A DNA stretch of 11,298 bases from Caldifarciminota bacterium (GTDB lineage Bacteria; Hydrothermota; Tepidihabitantia; Tepidihabitantales; Tepidihabitantaceae): positions 1 through 11,298 of the forward strand of contig CAIVTL010000453.1 of assembly GCA_903908785.1 (NCBI GenBank). The letters are read 5' to 3'. Of the stretch, positions 1 through 7,394 are shown in pieces. A model generated the notes under the pieces. It ran no database searches. It saw nothing but the letters and a program-made list of their open reading frames with translations, and had not been told where the DNA came from. The position numbers and the translations under genes were made by a program. Each line of letters opens with the position of its first letter. Positions within the stretch are counted from its first letter, which is position 1.

Positions 1-6
1 ACCTTC

Positions 7-41
7 ACCCGACTCTGTGCTCTCCGTGGCTTCTGTGGTTA
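7..41. repeat. CACAGAG-type intergenic repeat fragment
   Basis: Read on the minus strand, this stretch is a run of short related words: CCACAGAAG, CCACGGAGAG, CACAGAG. Repeats built from 'CACAGAG' and 'CACGGAG' words are common between genes in many environmental bacterial genomes. The sequence shows the short internal periodicity. Calling it a dispersed repeat rests on family resemblance, because only one copy is in the window. No gene is supported in the first 167 bases. A further low-complexity stretch at about 103-165, with TCTGACT/TCTGCACT words on the minus strand, fills the rest up to the cupin stop codon. Confidence 0.4.
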
Positions 42-167
42 ATCCTATCTCGGTTCTTGGGGAGGAGGCGGAGTATTGCCACCAAGGCACCAGGAATCGG
101 GCGAAGTCAGAAGTCAGAGTGCAGATACCAGAGCGCAGAAGTCTGGACACTGCAAACTGGGAACAGG

Positions 168-563
168 TCACTCGCGCGCGGCGCGTGGGGTTTGGTCACC
201 CAATGGCTCGATAGTGCGGTTCTCCACCATCAGCATCACGGTCTTCTGCGGCGCTCGGGGCCGGTGCATCGCTGATTTTGGAATGGTCACGCCCTGACCC
301 GGCCCAAGCTCGACCGTGCGGTCCTGCAGGTCAATGAACAGCCTGCCCTCGAGCACAAAGAAGAACTCGTCGTCGTTGTCGTGCTGGTGCCAGTGGAATT
401 CACCCTGCACGATTCCGAGCCGGACCACGCTGTCGTTCACCCGGGTCAGCGTCTGGTTGAACCACTTCTCGGTACATCCGGCCACGATTGCCGGAACGTC
501 CAGCACCTCAAGCTGGCCGTACTTCACGTCCGTATTGATGCTGTACTTGCCATCTTCGCTCAT
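168..563 (-). CDS. Cupin-domain protein, single cupin fold
   Basis: This is a 131-residue single-domain cupin, a small beta-barrel that usually binds one metal ion. Cupin motif 1 is clear at residues 54-73 (GEFHWHQH, then E66 and G73), giving H59, H61 and E66 as likely metal ligands. Motif 2 is at residues 91-100 (GVTIPKSAMH), giving H100 as the fourth ligand. There is no signal peptide or membrane segment, so it is cytoplasmic. The ATG overlaps the end of dinD by four bases (ATGA), so the two genes are probably translated together. The substrate cannot be read from sequence, since the family includes isomerases, dioxygenases and sugar-binding proteins. The last residues (PRAARE) are encoded in very GC-rich DNA leading into repeat-like sequence, so the extreme C-terminus may be recently acquired. 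Confidence 0.88.
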   Translation of the reverse strand: MSEDGKYSINTDVKYGQLEVLDVPAIVAGCTEKWFNQTLTRVNDSVVRLGIVQGEFHWHQHDNDDEFFFVLEGRLFIDLQDRTVELGPGQGVTIPKSAMHRPRAPQKTVMLMVENRTIEPLGDQTPRAARE

Positions 564-1423
564 CGGTCGTTCATCTCCGGCCGAGACGGCGTCTTCCCCT
601 TGAGTGTCTTGCGTTTCTTCGATTCGACTGCCTTGATGCTCCCGGCGGTCGGCAGGTTCTCGGGCATCCTGCCGCCCAACTCGCGGATTGTCTGCCGCAC
701 CTTCGCGCCGACTTCGTGATGCATCCGGCCCGCCTGCTCCTCTCCCTTCACCTTATCGCGCCGCAGCTTCTCTTCGGTCTGGGTGGCGCGAAAGAGATTC
801 GCGGCAAGCTCGGTGCTACCCATGTGGTCAAGAATCTGCTGTCCTCGCTTCAGTCGCTTGCGGGCGTGGATATCCTCAGCCGTCAAACCGCCGTACAGCC
901 CCATGTAGCCGTGGTTCTGGAATATCGCGTAATCTACCGGCGCGACCACGCCCGCGTCCTTCGCGACGCCGGCCAGCTTCACGTTGTGCAGGGTCAACTC
1001 CCGGCGCAACAACAGGCGGCGGTCATCCTCGGTCGCGGTATCAGCGAGCTCCTGCCTGCGAGTCTGCACCGCGAAGTAGGTCTGCCCCAGTGCCACGATG
1101 TCTTTGGCCGGGTCGGCATTCTGGACAATCAGGTAGCACGCATAGCGTGACAGGAACACGGTCCTGATAGCCCGCTGCGCCCCGCTGCCGATGTCGACCA
1201 TTTCGGTGACGTCAACGAAATGGTCCTCCATCTTCTGCCCGCTGTTGAAACAGGCCAGCCGCGCCTTCTGGATAACCTGCTCGAAGTTCCGGTAGTCCGT
1301 GTATCCGAGCACCTGCGCGAACTCACGGCTCGACCAGAATTCAGCGCCGGACGCGTTGACCCGGCGAATCCGCTCAAACGGAGACTCGTGCCCGCCATTC
1401 GACCTCATCACGTTGTTACTCAT
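560..1423 (-). CDS. dinD: DNA damage-inducible protein D (DinD-like)
   Basis: This 287-residue protein is close in length to E. coli DinD (about 274). The N-terminal half has the DinD/BRO-N-like pattern: residues starting SPFERIRR, then FWSSREFAQVLGYTDYRNFE, a region around FVDVTEMVDIGSGAQR, and LSRYACYLIVQNADPAK. The middle carries FAVQTRRQEL, followed by a charged region rich in R, K and E. In enterobacteria DinD is SOS-induced and acts on RecA filaments; that role is known for the family and only inferred here. I see no clear LexA box or sigma-70 promoter in the short upstream stretch, which runs into a 102-bp repeat starting at 1471. The ATG at 1423 has only a weak Shine-Dalgarno sequence, and an in-frame ATG lies at codon 6. 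It overlaps the downstream cupin gene by four bases. Confidence 0.85.
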   Translation of the reverse strand: MSNNVMRSNGGHESPFERIRRVNASGAEFWSSREFAQVLGYTDYRNFEQVIQKARLACFNSGQKMEDHFVDVTEMVDIGSGAQRAIRTVFLSRYACYLIVQNADPAKDIVALGQTYFAVQTRRQELADTATEDDRRLLLRRELTLHNVKLAGVAKDAGVVAPVDYAIFQNHGYMGLYGGLTAEDIHARKRLKRGQQILDHMGSTELAANLFRATQTEEKLRRDKVKGEEQAGRMHHEVGAKVRQTIRELGGRMPENLPTAGSIKAVESKKRKTLKGKTPSRPEMNDR

Positions 1424-1470
1424 CTGCTACTTCTATCTCGCGTACCGTCCGCGTTGGCGCGGCGGAAGAC

Positions 1471-1572
1471 GTACAACGTTCATCGTTTGCCGACCTCCTC
1501 AACTGGAAACCGGGACCTGGTAACTGGAACCTCGCGGCCAAGCCGCGTCGCGCCTTGACATCACTCAGAAAT
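1471..1572. repeat. 102-bp dispersed repeat, copy 1
   Basis: It matches 3742-3843 over its full 102 bp with no gaps and, by my count, 11 differences (about 89% identity), ten of them transitions. It runs on the plus strand from GTACAACGTT to CTCAGAAAT. It contains AACTGGAA words and a perfect 6-bp stem hairpin at 1533-1547 (CGCGGC, loop CAA, GCCGCG). The stop codon of the cysteine protease (1561-1563) lies inside the repeat. The position after a gene and the hairpin suggest a repeat with a transcription-termination or mRNA 3'-end role, but no T-tract follows. Confidence 0.85.
1533..1547 (-). terminator. Hairpin downstream of the protease stop (inside repeat copy 1)
   Basis: CGCGGC and GCCGCG form a perfect 6-bp stem with a 3-base loop, 14 bases past the protease stop codon. 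The equivalent hairpin is kept in repeat copy 2 (3804-3818) with a different loop base, which supports a real structure. There is no run of T after it, so intrinsic termination is uncertain. Confidence 0.4.
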
Positions 1573-3675
1573 GGAAGTGGCCCGGGCTTTCCCAGTCAGG
1601 ATGACCTTGTGGATCGCCGGCTGCCCGCCGCTCTCGGCTAACCGCATCGAGACAAAATAGACGCCGGGTGCGAGCCTCGGGTCGGGCCGCCAAGTCAGCC
1701 GGTGCGTCCCGGGCAGCTGTCGTTCGTGGACCAGAACCTGGGCAGTTCTTCCACTCACGTCCAGAATCGACAACCTGACACTACCTTCTTCGGCCAGTAC
1801 GTACTCGACCACGGCGTGACCCGATATCAGGCTTGGACTGACGGACCGGATTTCGTTTCCACGGCCTAGAGGAGTTACCGGAGCGAGCTGTTCAGTAATC
1901 CCGGATGCCGTGCCTTGGACGATGGCGCGGATCATGAAATCGCCGTAGACGAGAGTGCCGCACGGCCAATAGGTATGATTGCCGGTTCGCCACCATGGGT
2001 TGGGCCGGGTTTGGCCATAGTCGACGCTGATTGCCGGGCAGAACGGATACGGGTCGACCTGAACCACAAACACGTAGCAGCCGGGGCTCGCTATCGGTCC
2101 GATTATGCTCTCAGGCAGAGGAAAGAGCTTCCATTGCCCGCGTGCCGCGCTCAGCGTATCCGATTCGTAAAGCACTGTCCCGGGTGAACTGTCCGGCGTA
2201 TCGGCGGCGAGAACCCTGATGATAGTCCGGTCTCCGCCCGGCTGCGGCCAACTGCGGTCATTGAAGTGAACCGACGCACCGACGAGCCAGCACGGATAGG
2301 ATTGGGGTCGGAATCGAGCGCCCCAGCCCGAATCCTTTGCACTATAGCAATAATAGTACTCGGGGACGCCGTCGTCGTAAGCGAGGCAGCAGGAGCTGTC
2401 CGGAGCGCCAAAGGTACCCCGGGCATAGACCGGCACTCCCTGGTCCGGTAGTGATTCGGGCGGGTCGGGTGACACGCAGGTGTCGTTTGTCAGCAGGCGC
2501 CGACACGAGAAGAAGTCGAGCGTGCCGGTTTTGTGGTCGAGCGAGTCGTCAATCACGCGGGCGAATACGGTATCGGCGAGTCCGGCCGCGATGAACTGCT
2601 CGCCTTCGGTCATATCGAAGACCATCGCGTGGGCCGGAAATGGCTGGTCAACAACCGGGTAGCGGAACCGGCGGAAGTCCTGGGTCCAGACCGGGTTCCG
2701 GGTTGGCCCCACGCCCAATTGAATACCGACCTTGTCCCGTGCCGCGTGCGTCAGCCGCACCCGGGCCAGCATCGTCGGTTCGTACGCCGGACGTTCGATT
2801 ACGTACATCGCATACCCCTGGCTCAGGCACGTGTCGGCTACCGCCTGATACGACATCCAGAAATAGCCGCCTATCGTGCCCCAGTTCGTGCCCCAGGAGT
2901 TGGCGAGCTTGAACGCGCCGTGTCCGTCGTGGGTCGTAATCGTATCGTCATATCCGACAATCGTCACATCGTGGCCGCCGTAGTTGGCGCCGAACGTGTC
3001 GGCGACGCAGTAGGTGTTATTGTAGTTGCCGATGTACTCGAGATTGCCCCACACGTTAATCCCTAAACAGCAGGTATAGCCATTGACCAGGTGCTGCCTG
3101 ATGGCATCCCGGCCGGCGGTGTTCAAGGTCCATATCCAGCACGCGGCATCGCCGCGACATCGGAGCGCGTGGGTATAGGCTGACTCCGAAGGCCAGTTGG
3201 TGCAATTGGTGTCCGAGTACGGGCAATCCACCAGATTCGCTGCTCCCTGCTCAAGCATCAATTCCATTGCCCAACTGTCAGGAATCCCGCGGTCGTCCCC
3301 GCCATTCGTCTGGTTGTAGACGAACGCCGGGCTGAACTGGTATTGCGAGTCGTTCACGTTCCAGTGGTGCTCCACCCATTCATTGTGGGTCGTATGATAA
3401 TAGACGAAGGCCCAGCACACGCACGAGCCCTGCGAGCCCTGGTCACGGATTGGCGGCATCTCCGCCGACAGGTCAACGTGCAGGATAGAGTCCGCGACCG
3501 GCCGGCCGGGCTTGACCGGTTCCTTCAGCACCTGTTTCAGCCAGGGGACCCGGCTTAAGTCTTCCGGCCACCGCCCGCCGGCCCGATGCGGGAGGACGGG
3601 CTCTGCCGCGTAGCCGATTGCGAGCACCACGGAAAGACTCAGCGCCGCTCGGATTACCTCATGCTTCACGGTCAT
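1561..3675 (-). CDS. Secreted papain-family (C1A) cysteine protease with C-terminal sorting domain
   Basis: This is a 704-residue secreted protease. Residues 1-24 form a signal peptide with a hydrophobic core (ALSLSVVLAIGYAA). The peptidase domain spans about 65-295. IRDQGSQGSCVCWAF places the catalytic Cys at 85 in the bacterial 'GSCVxWA' form, NYGGHDVTIVGYDD gives His235, and LANSWGTNWG gives Asn259. About 300-620 is a beta-rich region, perhaps a binding module. The last ~80 residues (VRLSILDVSGR, LAPGVYFVSMR, HKVILTGK) form a FlgD-like/type IX-type sorting domain, so it is probably exported across the outer membrane and retained on or released from the cell surface. The start is ATG at 3675 with AGGA nearby. 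A GTG at codon 3 is the alternative, better spaced from GGGAG. The stop codon lies inside a 102-bp repeat. Confidence 0.92.
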   Translation of the reverse strand: MTVKHEVIRAALSLSVVLAIGYAAEPVLPHRAGGRWPEDLSRVPWLKQVLKEPVKPGRPVADSILHVDLSAEMPPIRDQGSQGSCVCWAFVYYHTTHNEWVEHHWNVNDSQYQFSPAFVYNQTNGGDDRGIPDSWAMELMLEQGAANLVDCPYSDTNCTNWPSESAYTHALRCRGDAACWIWTLNTAGRDAIRQHLVNGYTCCLGINVWGNLEYIGNYNNTYCVADTFGANYGGHDVTIVGYDDTITTHDGHGAFKLANSWGTNWGTIGGYFWMSYQAVADTCLSQGYAMYVIERPAYEPTMLARVRLTHAARDKVGIQLGVGPTRNPVWTQDFRRFRYPVVDQPFPAHAMVFDMTEGEQFIAAGLADTVFARVIDDSLDHKTGTLDFFSCRRLLTNDTCVSPDPPESLPDQGVPVYARGTFGAPDSSCCLAYDDGVPEYYYCYSAKDSGWGARFRPQSYPCWLVGASVHFNDRSWPQPGGDRTIIRVLAADTPDSSPGTVLYESDTLSAARGQWKLFPLPESIIGPIASPGCYVFVVQVDPYPFCPAISVDYGQTRPNPWWRTGNHTYWPCGTLVYGDFMIRAIVQGTASGITEQLAPVTPLGRGNEIRSVSPSLISGHAVVEYVLAEEGSVRLSILDVSGRTAQVLVHERQLPGTHRLTWRPDPRLAPGVYFVSMRLAESGGQPAIHKVILTGKARATSISE

Positions 3676-3738
3676 CTCCCTTCCTGCAGTCCGTGCATCG
3701 GCTGGAAGCGGTCGGCCGGCCTCGTTGCTTCGGCGAAC

Positions 3739-4413
3739 TCAGTACAACGTTTGTCGTTTGCCGACCCCTTCAACTGGAAACTGGAACCTGGCAACTGGAA
3801 CCTCGCGGCGAAGCCGCGCCGCGTCTTGACATCGCTCAGAAATATGGGAAGTGTCCCACTCGGTCCTTTCAGGCATCACTTCCTCCTTGATGAACAAGCT
3901 ATAGCGACTGGCGAGAAAACGCAGGACCTTGTCGCCCTTGGCCGTTGCGGCCAACGCTTCAACGGACCTCTGTATGCTGTGCCAAGACGCAAAGACCGTT
4001 TGTATCTTCGAGTGTGCGTGTTCGCGTGCGAAATCCAGGAACCGAGGCGGCGCGACTGCATCGTCAGTGATCACGATCAGTGCCTTCGTACCGCGTCCAG
4101 CGTAGCCTCTCAGGTCGAGCAGGTGATTCTCGGCCTGGCGCGCGTTGAACCCCAGCCCCTTCTTGGACTCGATGTGAACCATGAACTCGGTGTTCCGATT
4201 GCCTATGGTCGCGTCGGGCACCGAGTCGCCCTTGGACAACTGCATCTCGAACGTGATGTCCTTCCAGTCGCCAACTCGCAGGAGTAGTCCCAACTTCCTG
4301 AAGAACCTCGCGAGTGCGGCGGAGGAGTTGGTATTGGCTAGAAACTTCAGCAGAGCTTCTGTCCAGTAGTTCTCTTCTGTTCGATAGACCCGGGTAAAGA
4401 TGTTGAAGCTCAC
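3739..4413 (-). CDS. PD-(D/E)XK nuclease-like protein of unknown role, C-terminus extended by a repeat
   Basis: With the GTG at 4413 as start, the product is 224 residues. AAGGGGG lies upstream at good spacing. The frame is open to a GTG at 4452, which would add 13 residues unlikely to be native. The N-terminus (FTRVYRTEENYWTEALLKFL) has the acidic helix seen in PD-(D/E)XK nucleases. P66-D67 (SVPDATI) and E82-S83-K84 (VHIESKK) fit the catalytic D...ExK signature, so DNA cleavage is likely, though no close named family was recognised. The last 34 residues, after SHISE, are translated from repeat copy 2. In copy 1 the same position is a TGA stop, and here it reads CGA. The native protein probably ended at SHISE, about 190 residues. 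The gene lies just past a broken restriction gene, which suits a defence neighbourhood. Confidence 0.72.
   Translation of the reverse strand: MSFNIFTRVYRTEENYWTEALLKFLANTNSSAALARFFRKLGLLLRVGDWKDITFEMQLSKGDSVPDATIGNRNTEFMVHIESKKGLGFNARQAENHLLDLRGYAGRGTKALIVITDDAVAPPRFLDFAREHAHSKIQTVFASWHSIQRSVEALAATAKGDKVLRFLASRYSLFIKEEVMPERTEWDTSHISERCQDAARLRREVPVARFQFPVEGVGKRQTLY
3742..3843. repeat. 102-bp dispersed repeat, copy 2
   Basis: This is the second copy of the element at 1471-1572, in the same orientation and the same place relative to the upstream gene. The hairpin is at 3804-3818 (CGCGGC, loop GAA, GCCGCG). Read on the minus strand it begins ATTTCTGAGCGATGTC, where copy 1 reads ATTTCTGAGTGATGTC. 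The single base change removes the stop codon used in copy 1. The end of the nuclease-like gene (3739-3741) lies just beyond the repeat. Confidence 0.85.
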
Positions 4414-4528
4414 TCTCTCGCCCCCTTGCTGCCCTGCTCGCGCTGGTGGCACAATGAGGACATCCTACACGACGTTCCTCGGCTGTGGGTCGGTGTCAAC
4501 GCGGACAGGCGCAGGGTTGCGGCCAAAG

Positions 4529-4744
4529 TCACTTCGTCCGACCCTCCACAATCCGGACTTCTTCTTCCGTCAGTCCGTACAGGTCATACACCAGCGTGTC
4601 GATCTGCTGGTCGGTGATGGCGAGCTTTTGGTCGAGGAGTTGTCGGGCGCTGGGGCTTTGCTTCTTCGGGGCGCGGGCCTGCTGCTTCTTCAATTCCATC
4701 ATCCGCGTCACTAGTTCGGCCATCTTGTCATGCCGCGCCGACAA
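4529..4744 (-). pseudogene. C-terminal remnant of a type IIG (Eco57I-like) restriction-modification enzyme
   Basis: This 71-codon frame matches the conserved last ~65 residues of type IIG restriction/methyltransferase proteins. HDKMAELVTRMMELKKQQ is a helical stretch with the family's usual 'HD.M..L..RML.L' spacing. It is followed by ITDQQIDTLVYDLYGLTEEE and VRIVEG, a C-terminal signature I recognise from that family. No methylase or target-recognition sequence precedes it in any frame; the DNA upstream is the PIN-like gene, whose stop it overlaps by 17 bases. Its first codon is TTG, with an in-frame ATG at 4723. It could be expressed as a tiny peptide by coupling to the PIN gene. I regard it as the stump of a gene whose N-terminal part is at 9540-8385, on the same strand and in the right order. 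Confidence 0.72.
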
Positions 4745-5684
4745 GCGCTTCCAAGTGAACCACTCGCCCCGGCATCACTTCATTGGCCAGGTCAATCCAC
4801 TTTCTCTCCTTTGTGACGAAGGTGAGTCTGCGCCCTCCGGCGTCCAAGTAGAGGAAGAACTCCAGGTCGAATGTGTCATTCCGGGTTGGAGCGCCACCTA
4901 GCTCCAAGAATCGCCTGTATGCCTGAAACATGGTAATGAAGCAATCCAAAGAACCGTCGTAGACTGCTGCTACTTGCCGGATCAGTCCGGAGGTATCATC
5001 AGCCTCGACTTTCCTCGCGACCTCGTCTGTTGTGCATACGCCGGCAAGCGTCGCGAGCCGCAGAAGGACCGCAAGCGCGACCTGAGGCATTAGAGAGTAC
5101 TTCCCCTTTAGTTCCAGGACTCTCTTGCTTCGTGTGTCACCTTCGAGGTTACTCTCGTGCTCGGCGACGTAGTCCCTGACGTGGGCTCGCGTTGCGTTCG
5201 CCCAACCGGAGAACATCTCTCGGTCTTGCCTGTCCCGCGTTGTCTTGATGCGGCGGATTTCCTTGGGCCTGACGGTGCGCACGCAGTTGTACTCAGGGTC
5301 GTAGACTCCGCGTTCCATTGCAGCAGAGGAATCCGCAAGCAATAGCGCACGCAGAATGCCGAATGCATCGAAGCTGGGCTTCGCCGGCTGAGGCATCCCG
5401 AACGCGGCCTTGATGATGCTCTCCGTTGTCTCGCAGTAGACCGACCGACACACGCTGGCGATGGCTTGAGCAGCGCGCTTGCGGCGCGTGAAGTTAGGGT
5501 GGTCTGCGACAAGCTCCAGCGCCGTGAGGGCGCAGGCATTCACGGACCCAGATAGCATTCGCAGTGCGGTCTGGTGGACTTGCTTGAAGGCGAGGGACAT
5601 GAAGCAGCTCGTATCAAACAGGTAGGCCTGCGGCTGGTCCGTTGACGCAGACGTGGCCTCCGGTTCTGGTCGCGAGCTACTCAT
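4728..5684 (-). CDS. PIN-like ribonuclease domain protein
   Basis: This 318-residue protein is a probable metal-dependent RNase. The N-terminal AYLFDTSCF gives the first PIN acidic residue (D24). ALTALELVADH gives E57. The C-terminal NDTFDLEFFLYL followed by LTFVTKERKWIDLAN fits the last PIN strand-helix elements (D270, D273, T291, W296). The central ~200 residues are a long helical, charged insertion, so it is larger than VapC toxins (about 130 residues), and no antitoxin-like gene lies beside it. The ATG at 5684 is chosen because AGGA lies 7 bases upstream; the frame is open to a TTG at 5729. It is the last gene of the five-gene cassette, 129 bases after the SieB-like gene, and its stop overlaps the restriction-enzyme remnant. 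A tRNA or mRNA target is possible but not shown. Confidence 0.68.
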   Translation of the reverse strand: MSSSRPEPEATSASTDQPQAYLFDTSCFMSLAFKQVHQTALRMLSGSVNACALTALELVADHPNFTRRKRAAQAIASVCRSVYCETTESIIKAAFGMPQPAKPSFDAFGILRALLLADSSAAMERGVYDPEYNCVRTVRPKEIRRIKTTRDRQDREMFSGWANATRAHVRDYVAEHESNLEGDTRSKRVLELKGKYSLMPQVALAVLLRLATLAGVCTTDEVARKVEADDTSGLIRQVAAVYDGSLDCFITMFQAYRRFLELGGAPTRNDTFDLEFFLYLDAGGRRLTFVTKERKWIDLANEVMPGRVVHLEALVGAA

Positions 5685-5772
5685 CCTTCCATCCTGAGCT
5701 TCCTGCAGGCGCGTTTCTGCACACGTCAATGCGCCAGATGTTCCCTGTGCGGCGCGGGTTCTCCCTCGAAGG

Positions 5773-5798
5773 GCGCAAGCGACCCGTCCGCCTTGCGC
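5773..5798 (-). terminator. Hairpin between the SieB-like and PIN-like genes
   Basis: GCGCAAG and CTTGCGC form a perfect 7-bp stem with a 12-base loop, starting 15 bases after the SieB-like stop codon. No T-run follows. It may attenuate transcription or stabilise the upstream mRNA rather than end the operon. Confidence 0.35.
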
Positions 5799-5813
5799 TC
5801 GCCACGGTGGAAG

Positions 5814-6416
5814 CTACCACGGCTCGCCGATTGAGTCAGGGTTCTGCACTTGCTGTACGTTCCGCCTGATTCGTTCGCGCAGGGCTGCCAGTTCTCGGCG
5901 GACCTCAGGGGAGTTCGGGTCCCAGTGCCTCCAGACGGAGTCCGGGTGAGACTGTATGTGTCGCCACACAAAGTCGGGAACAGTGTGGGGACAGGCCCGG
6001 ATGTCGACGGTGCCCCCAGCCCTCTCCAGCAGCCCCTTGTGGACCAGTGAAACAGCATGGGGGTCTGATACCTCCAGAGGGACTGATTGGCACTGGTCAG
6101 TCCAGCAGTGAAGCAATATCAGGAGTTCGCCGAATGACAGCGAGGGTAGGTGCGACAAGGCGTGGCGGCGAGCCGCCCGACGGCGCAGGGCGTCACCTAC
6201 ACTCGGCACAAGTTGCACGAACCCGAGTGTTAGGAAGACGAGCGCAGCGAGCCACAACCACCCTCTCGCTGGATAGAGCGCTTGCATCGGCGCTGCCGTA
6301 CGAAGTACTCCTGGCAGGAGTGCCAAGACGACGCACACGGAACATAACCCAAACAAGAATCGTGGCTTCAGCTCAACAAGAGCCTTGACCCACGCAGGAA
6401 CGTCGAAAGAAACCAT
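5814..6416 (-). CDS. SieB-like (superinfection exclusion protein B family) membrane protein
   Basis: This 200-residue protein has two membrane helices near the N-terminus, about residues 19-37 and 52-70 (WLWLAALVFLTLGFVQLVPS). An R-rich cytoplasmic stretch (RRRAARRH) follows, then a soluble domain with LSFGELLILLHC and an Asp/Trp-rich C-terminus. Two N-terminal helices, a basic junction and a ~120-residue cytoplasmic domain match the layout of the SieB superinfection-exclusion family. Phage lambda SieB is of similar size and aborts infection by other phages. The assignment is by architecture and a short motif, so it is moderate. The ATG shares its A with the TGA of the upstream zinc-ribbon gene (TGATG), so the two are probably translated in a fixed ratio and may form one complex at the inner membrane. 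Confidence 0.55.
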   Translation of the reverse strand: MVSFDVPAWVKALVELKPRFLFGLCSVCVVLALLPGVLRTAAPMQALYPARGWLWLAALVFLTLGFVQLVPSVGDALRRRAARRHALSHLPSLSFGELLILLHCWTDQCQSVPLEVSDPHAVSLVHKGLLERAGGTVDIRACPHTVPDFVWRHIQSHPDSVWRHWDPNSPEVRRELAALRERIRRNVQQVQNPDSIGEPW

Positions 6417-7258
6417 CAGTGTCCTCTCGCAGTCATGGTTGCCTCATCTGACACATCTCCTGCAGATAATTCCTGGCTAAGCTTCCGCCAAGCCTCTTCA
6501 GGCGATACCGGCAGATTCAGACTTCGGTGGTCGTTGGCTGCGGCAGAGAGGAAAGCGCCTCTGAGTTGATTGGGATTCAGCTTCAGCCCCTGTCGCATCG
6601 TCTCGACCTCCCACAGAAGTCCACGTGCGAGTTGGGCCGTGTCAGGTCTGAACGGAGGACATTCGGTAAGTAGCTCTGGGTCGTTGATTGCCCCCACGTT
6701 TTCCGGGCCATTGACGTCAAGGTAACACACCTCAAGATACGCCGTTAGTGAAGCCTTGGTCTTGCCCAGTCTCCGAAGCGACTCAGCGATCTGCAGTTTC
6801 GCATTGCGGTAGAGACCCCAGTTCCGGCGCTCTCCGTGCAAGGCAAGGTCACGGTTGGCCAGTTCCAGCACGACTTCATGCTCTGTGGGTTCGCGACGGA
6901 GTGACTGCACCAACTGAGTCCTGGCCTGCTCAAACCCAGGGAGACTTCTGAGTCTCGCGTTCTCCTGCTCGTCACAGTGAATGCCCCACTGTTGCTCGAT
7001 GACAGCGGCTTGCTCTTCTGTCACAAGCACCTTGACTCGGTCGGCCGGCCTGGTCCGCACGTATATGTACTTTCCACATCGCGGGCACCTCTTCTTCCGT
7101 GCAGGCATCTTCTCAAGACTCAGTTCGCAGTGAGGACAGACTGGCTCCGTGTTGCCTACCGGCGATTCCAGCGTCATGGCTCTCGACTTTTCCTGAACGG
7201 ACGTGGTCGCATCGGGTCTGTGGCGGAAGACGCGCTTGAGCGCGTCTAGCAGGGACAA
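6416..7258 (-). CDS. Zinc-ribbon protein of unknown function
   Basis: This 280-residue soluble protein has one recognisable domain, a zinc ribbon at residues 41-61: CPHC at C41 and C44, and CPRC at C58 and C61, followed by GKYIYVRTRP. The remainder looks all-helical, with conserved-looking stretches VLVTEEQAAVIEQQW, EHEVVLELANRDLALHG and YRNAKLQIAESLRRLGKTKA. The last resembles a TPR-like helix pair. It may bind nucleic acid or act as an adaptor or sensor. I do not recognise a named family. The start is TTG at 7258, chosen because GAGGGAG lies about 6 bases upstream. It is coupled by TGATG to the SieB-like gene. The 136 bases upstream (7259-7394) show no convincing promoter, so it is probably read from the promoter at 8342-8370. 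Confidence 0.7.
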   Translation of the reverse strand: MSLLDALKRVFRHRPDATTSVQEKSRAMTLESPVGNTEPVCPHCELSLEKMPARKKRCPRCGKYIYVRTRPADRVKVLVTEEQAAVIEQQWGIHCDEQENARLRSLPGFEQARTQLVQSLRREPTEHEVVLELANRDLALHGERRNWGLYRNAKLQIAESLRRLGKTKASLTAYLEVCYLDVNGPENVGAINDPELLTECPPFRPDTAQLARGLLWEVETMRQGLKLNPNQLRGAFLSAAANDHRSLNLPVSPEEAWRKLSQELSAGDVSDEATMTARGH

Positions 7259-7394
7259 GCTGTGCTCCCTCTCCTGAGAGACTTGGTCGCTAGATGCTTC
7301 GACCCGCGCCTCTTCTCCTTCGTAGATCTTCTTCCTTCCTCATCGGTCAGCACGTTTCGCCCCCCGTTTCATCATGTCTGTACTGTCTCCGCCC

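Noticed and set aside
2533..3066. A 177-codon plus-strand frame inside the protease gene
   Set aside because: It is antisense to a clear protease with a complete catalytic triad and is explained by GC-rich codon bias.
3586..4287. A 233-codon plus-strand frame opposite the nuclease-like gene
   Set aside because: It has no recognisable domain and runs through the 102-bp repeat. The opposite strand carries the nuclease motifs and a better start.
4480..4510. TTGACA followed by TAGGAT upstream of the nuclease-like gene
   Set aside because: The spacing is about 26 bases, far from the usual 16-18, so it is not a credible promoter.
7259..7394. Tiny minus-strand frames (11-17 codons) upstream of the zinc-ribbon gene
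   Set aside because: They are too short, have no clear ribosome site and show no recognisable product.
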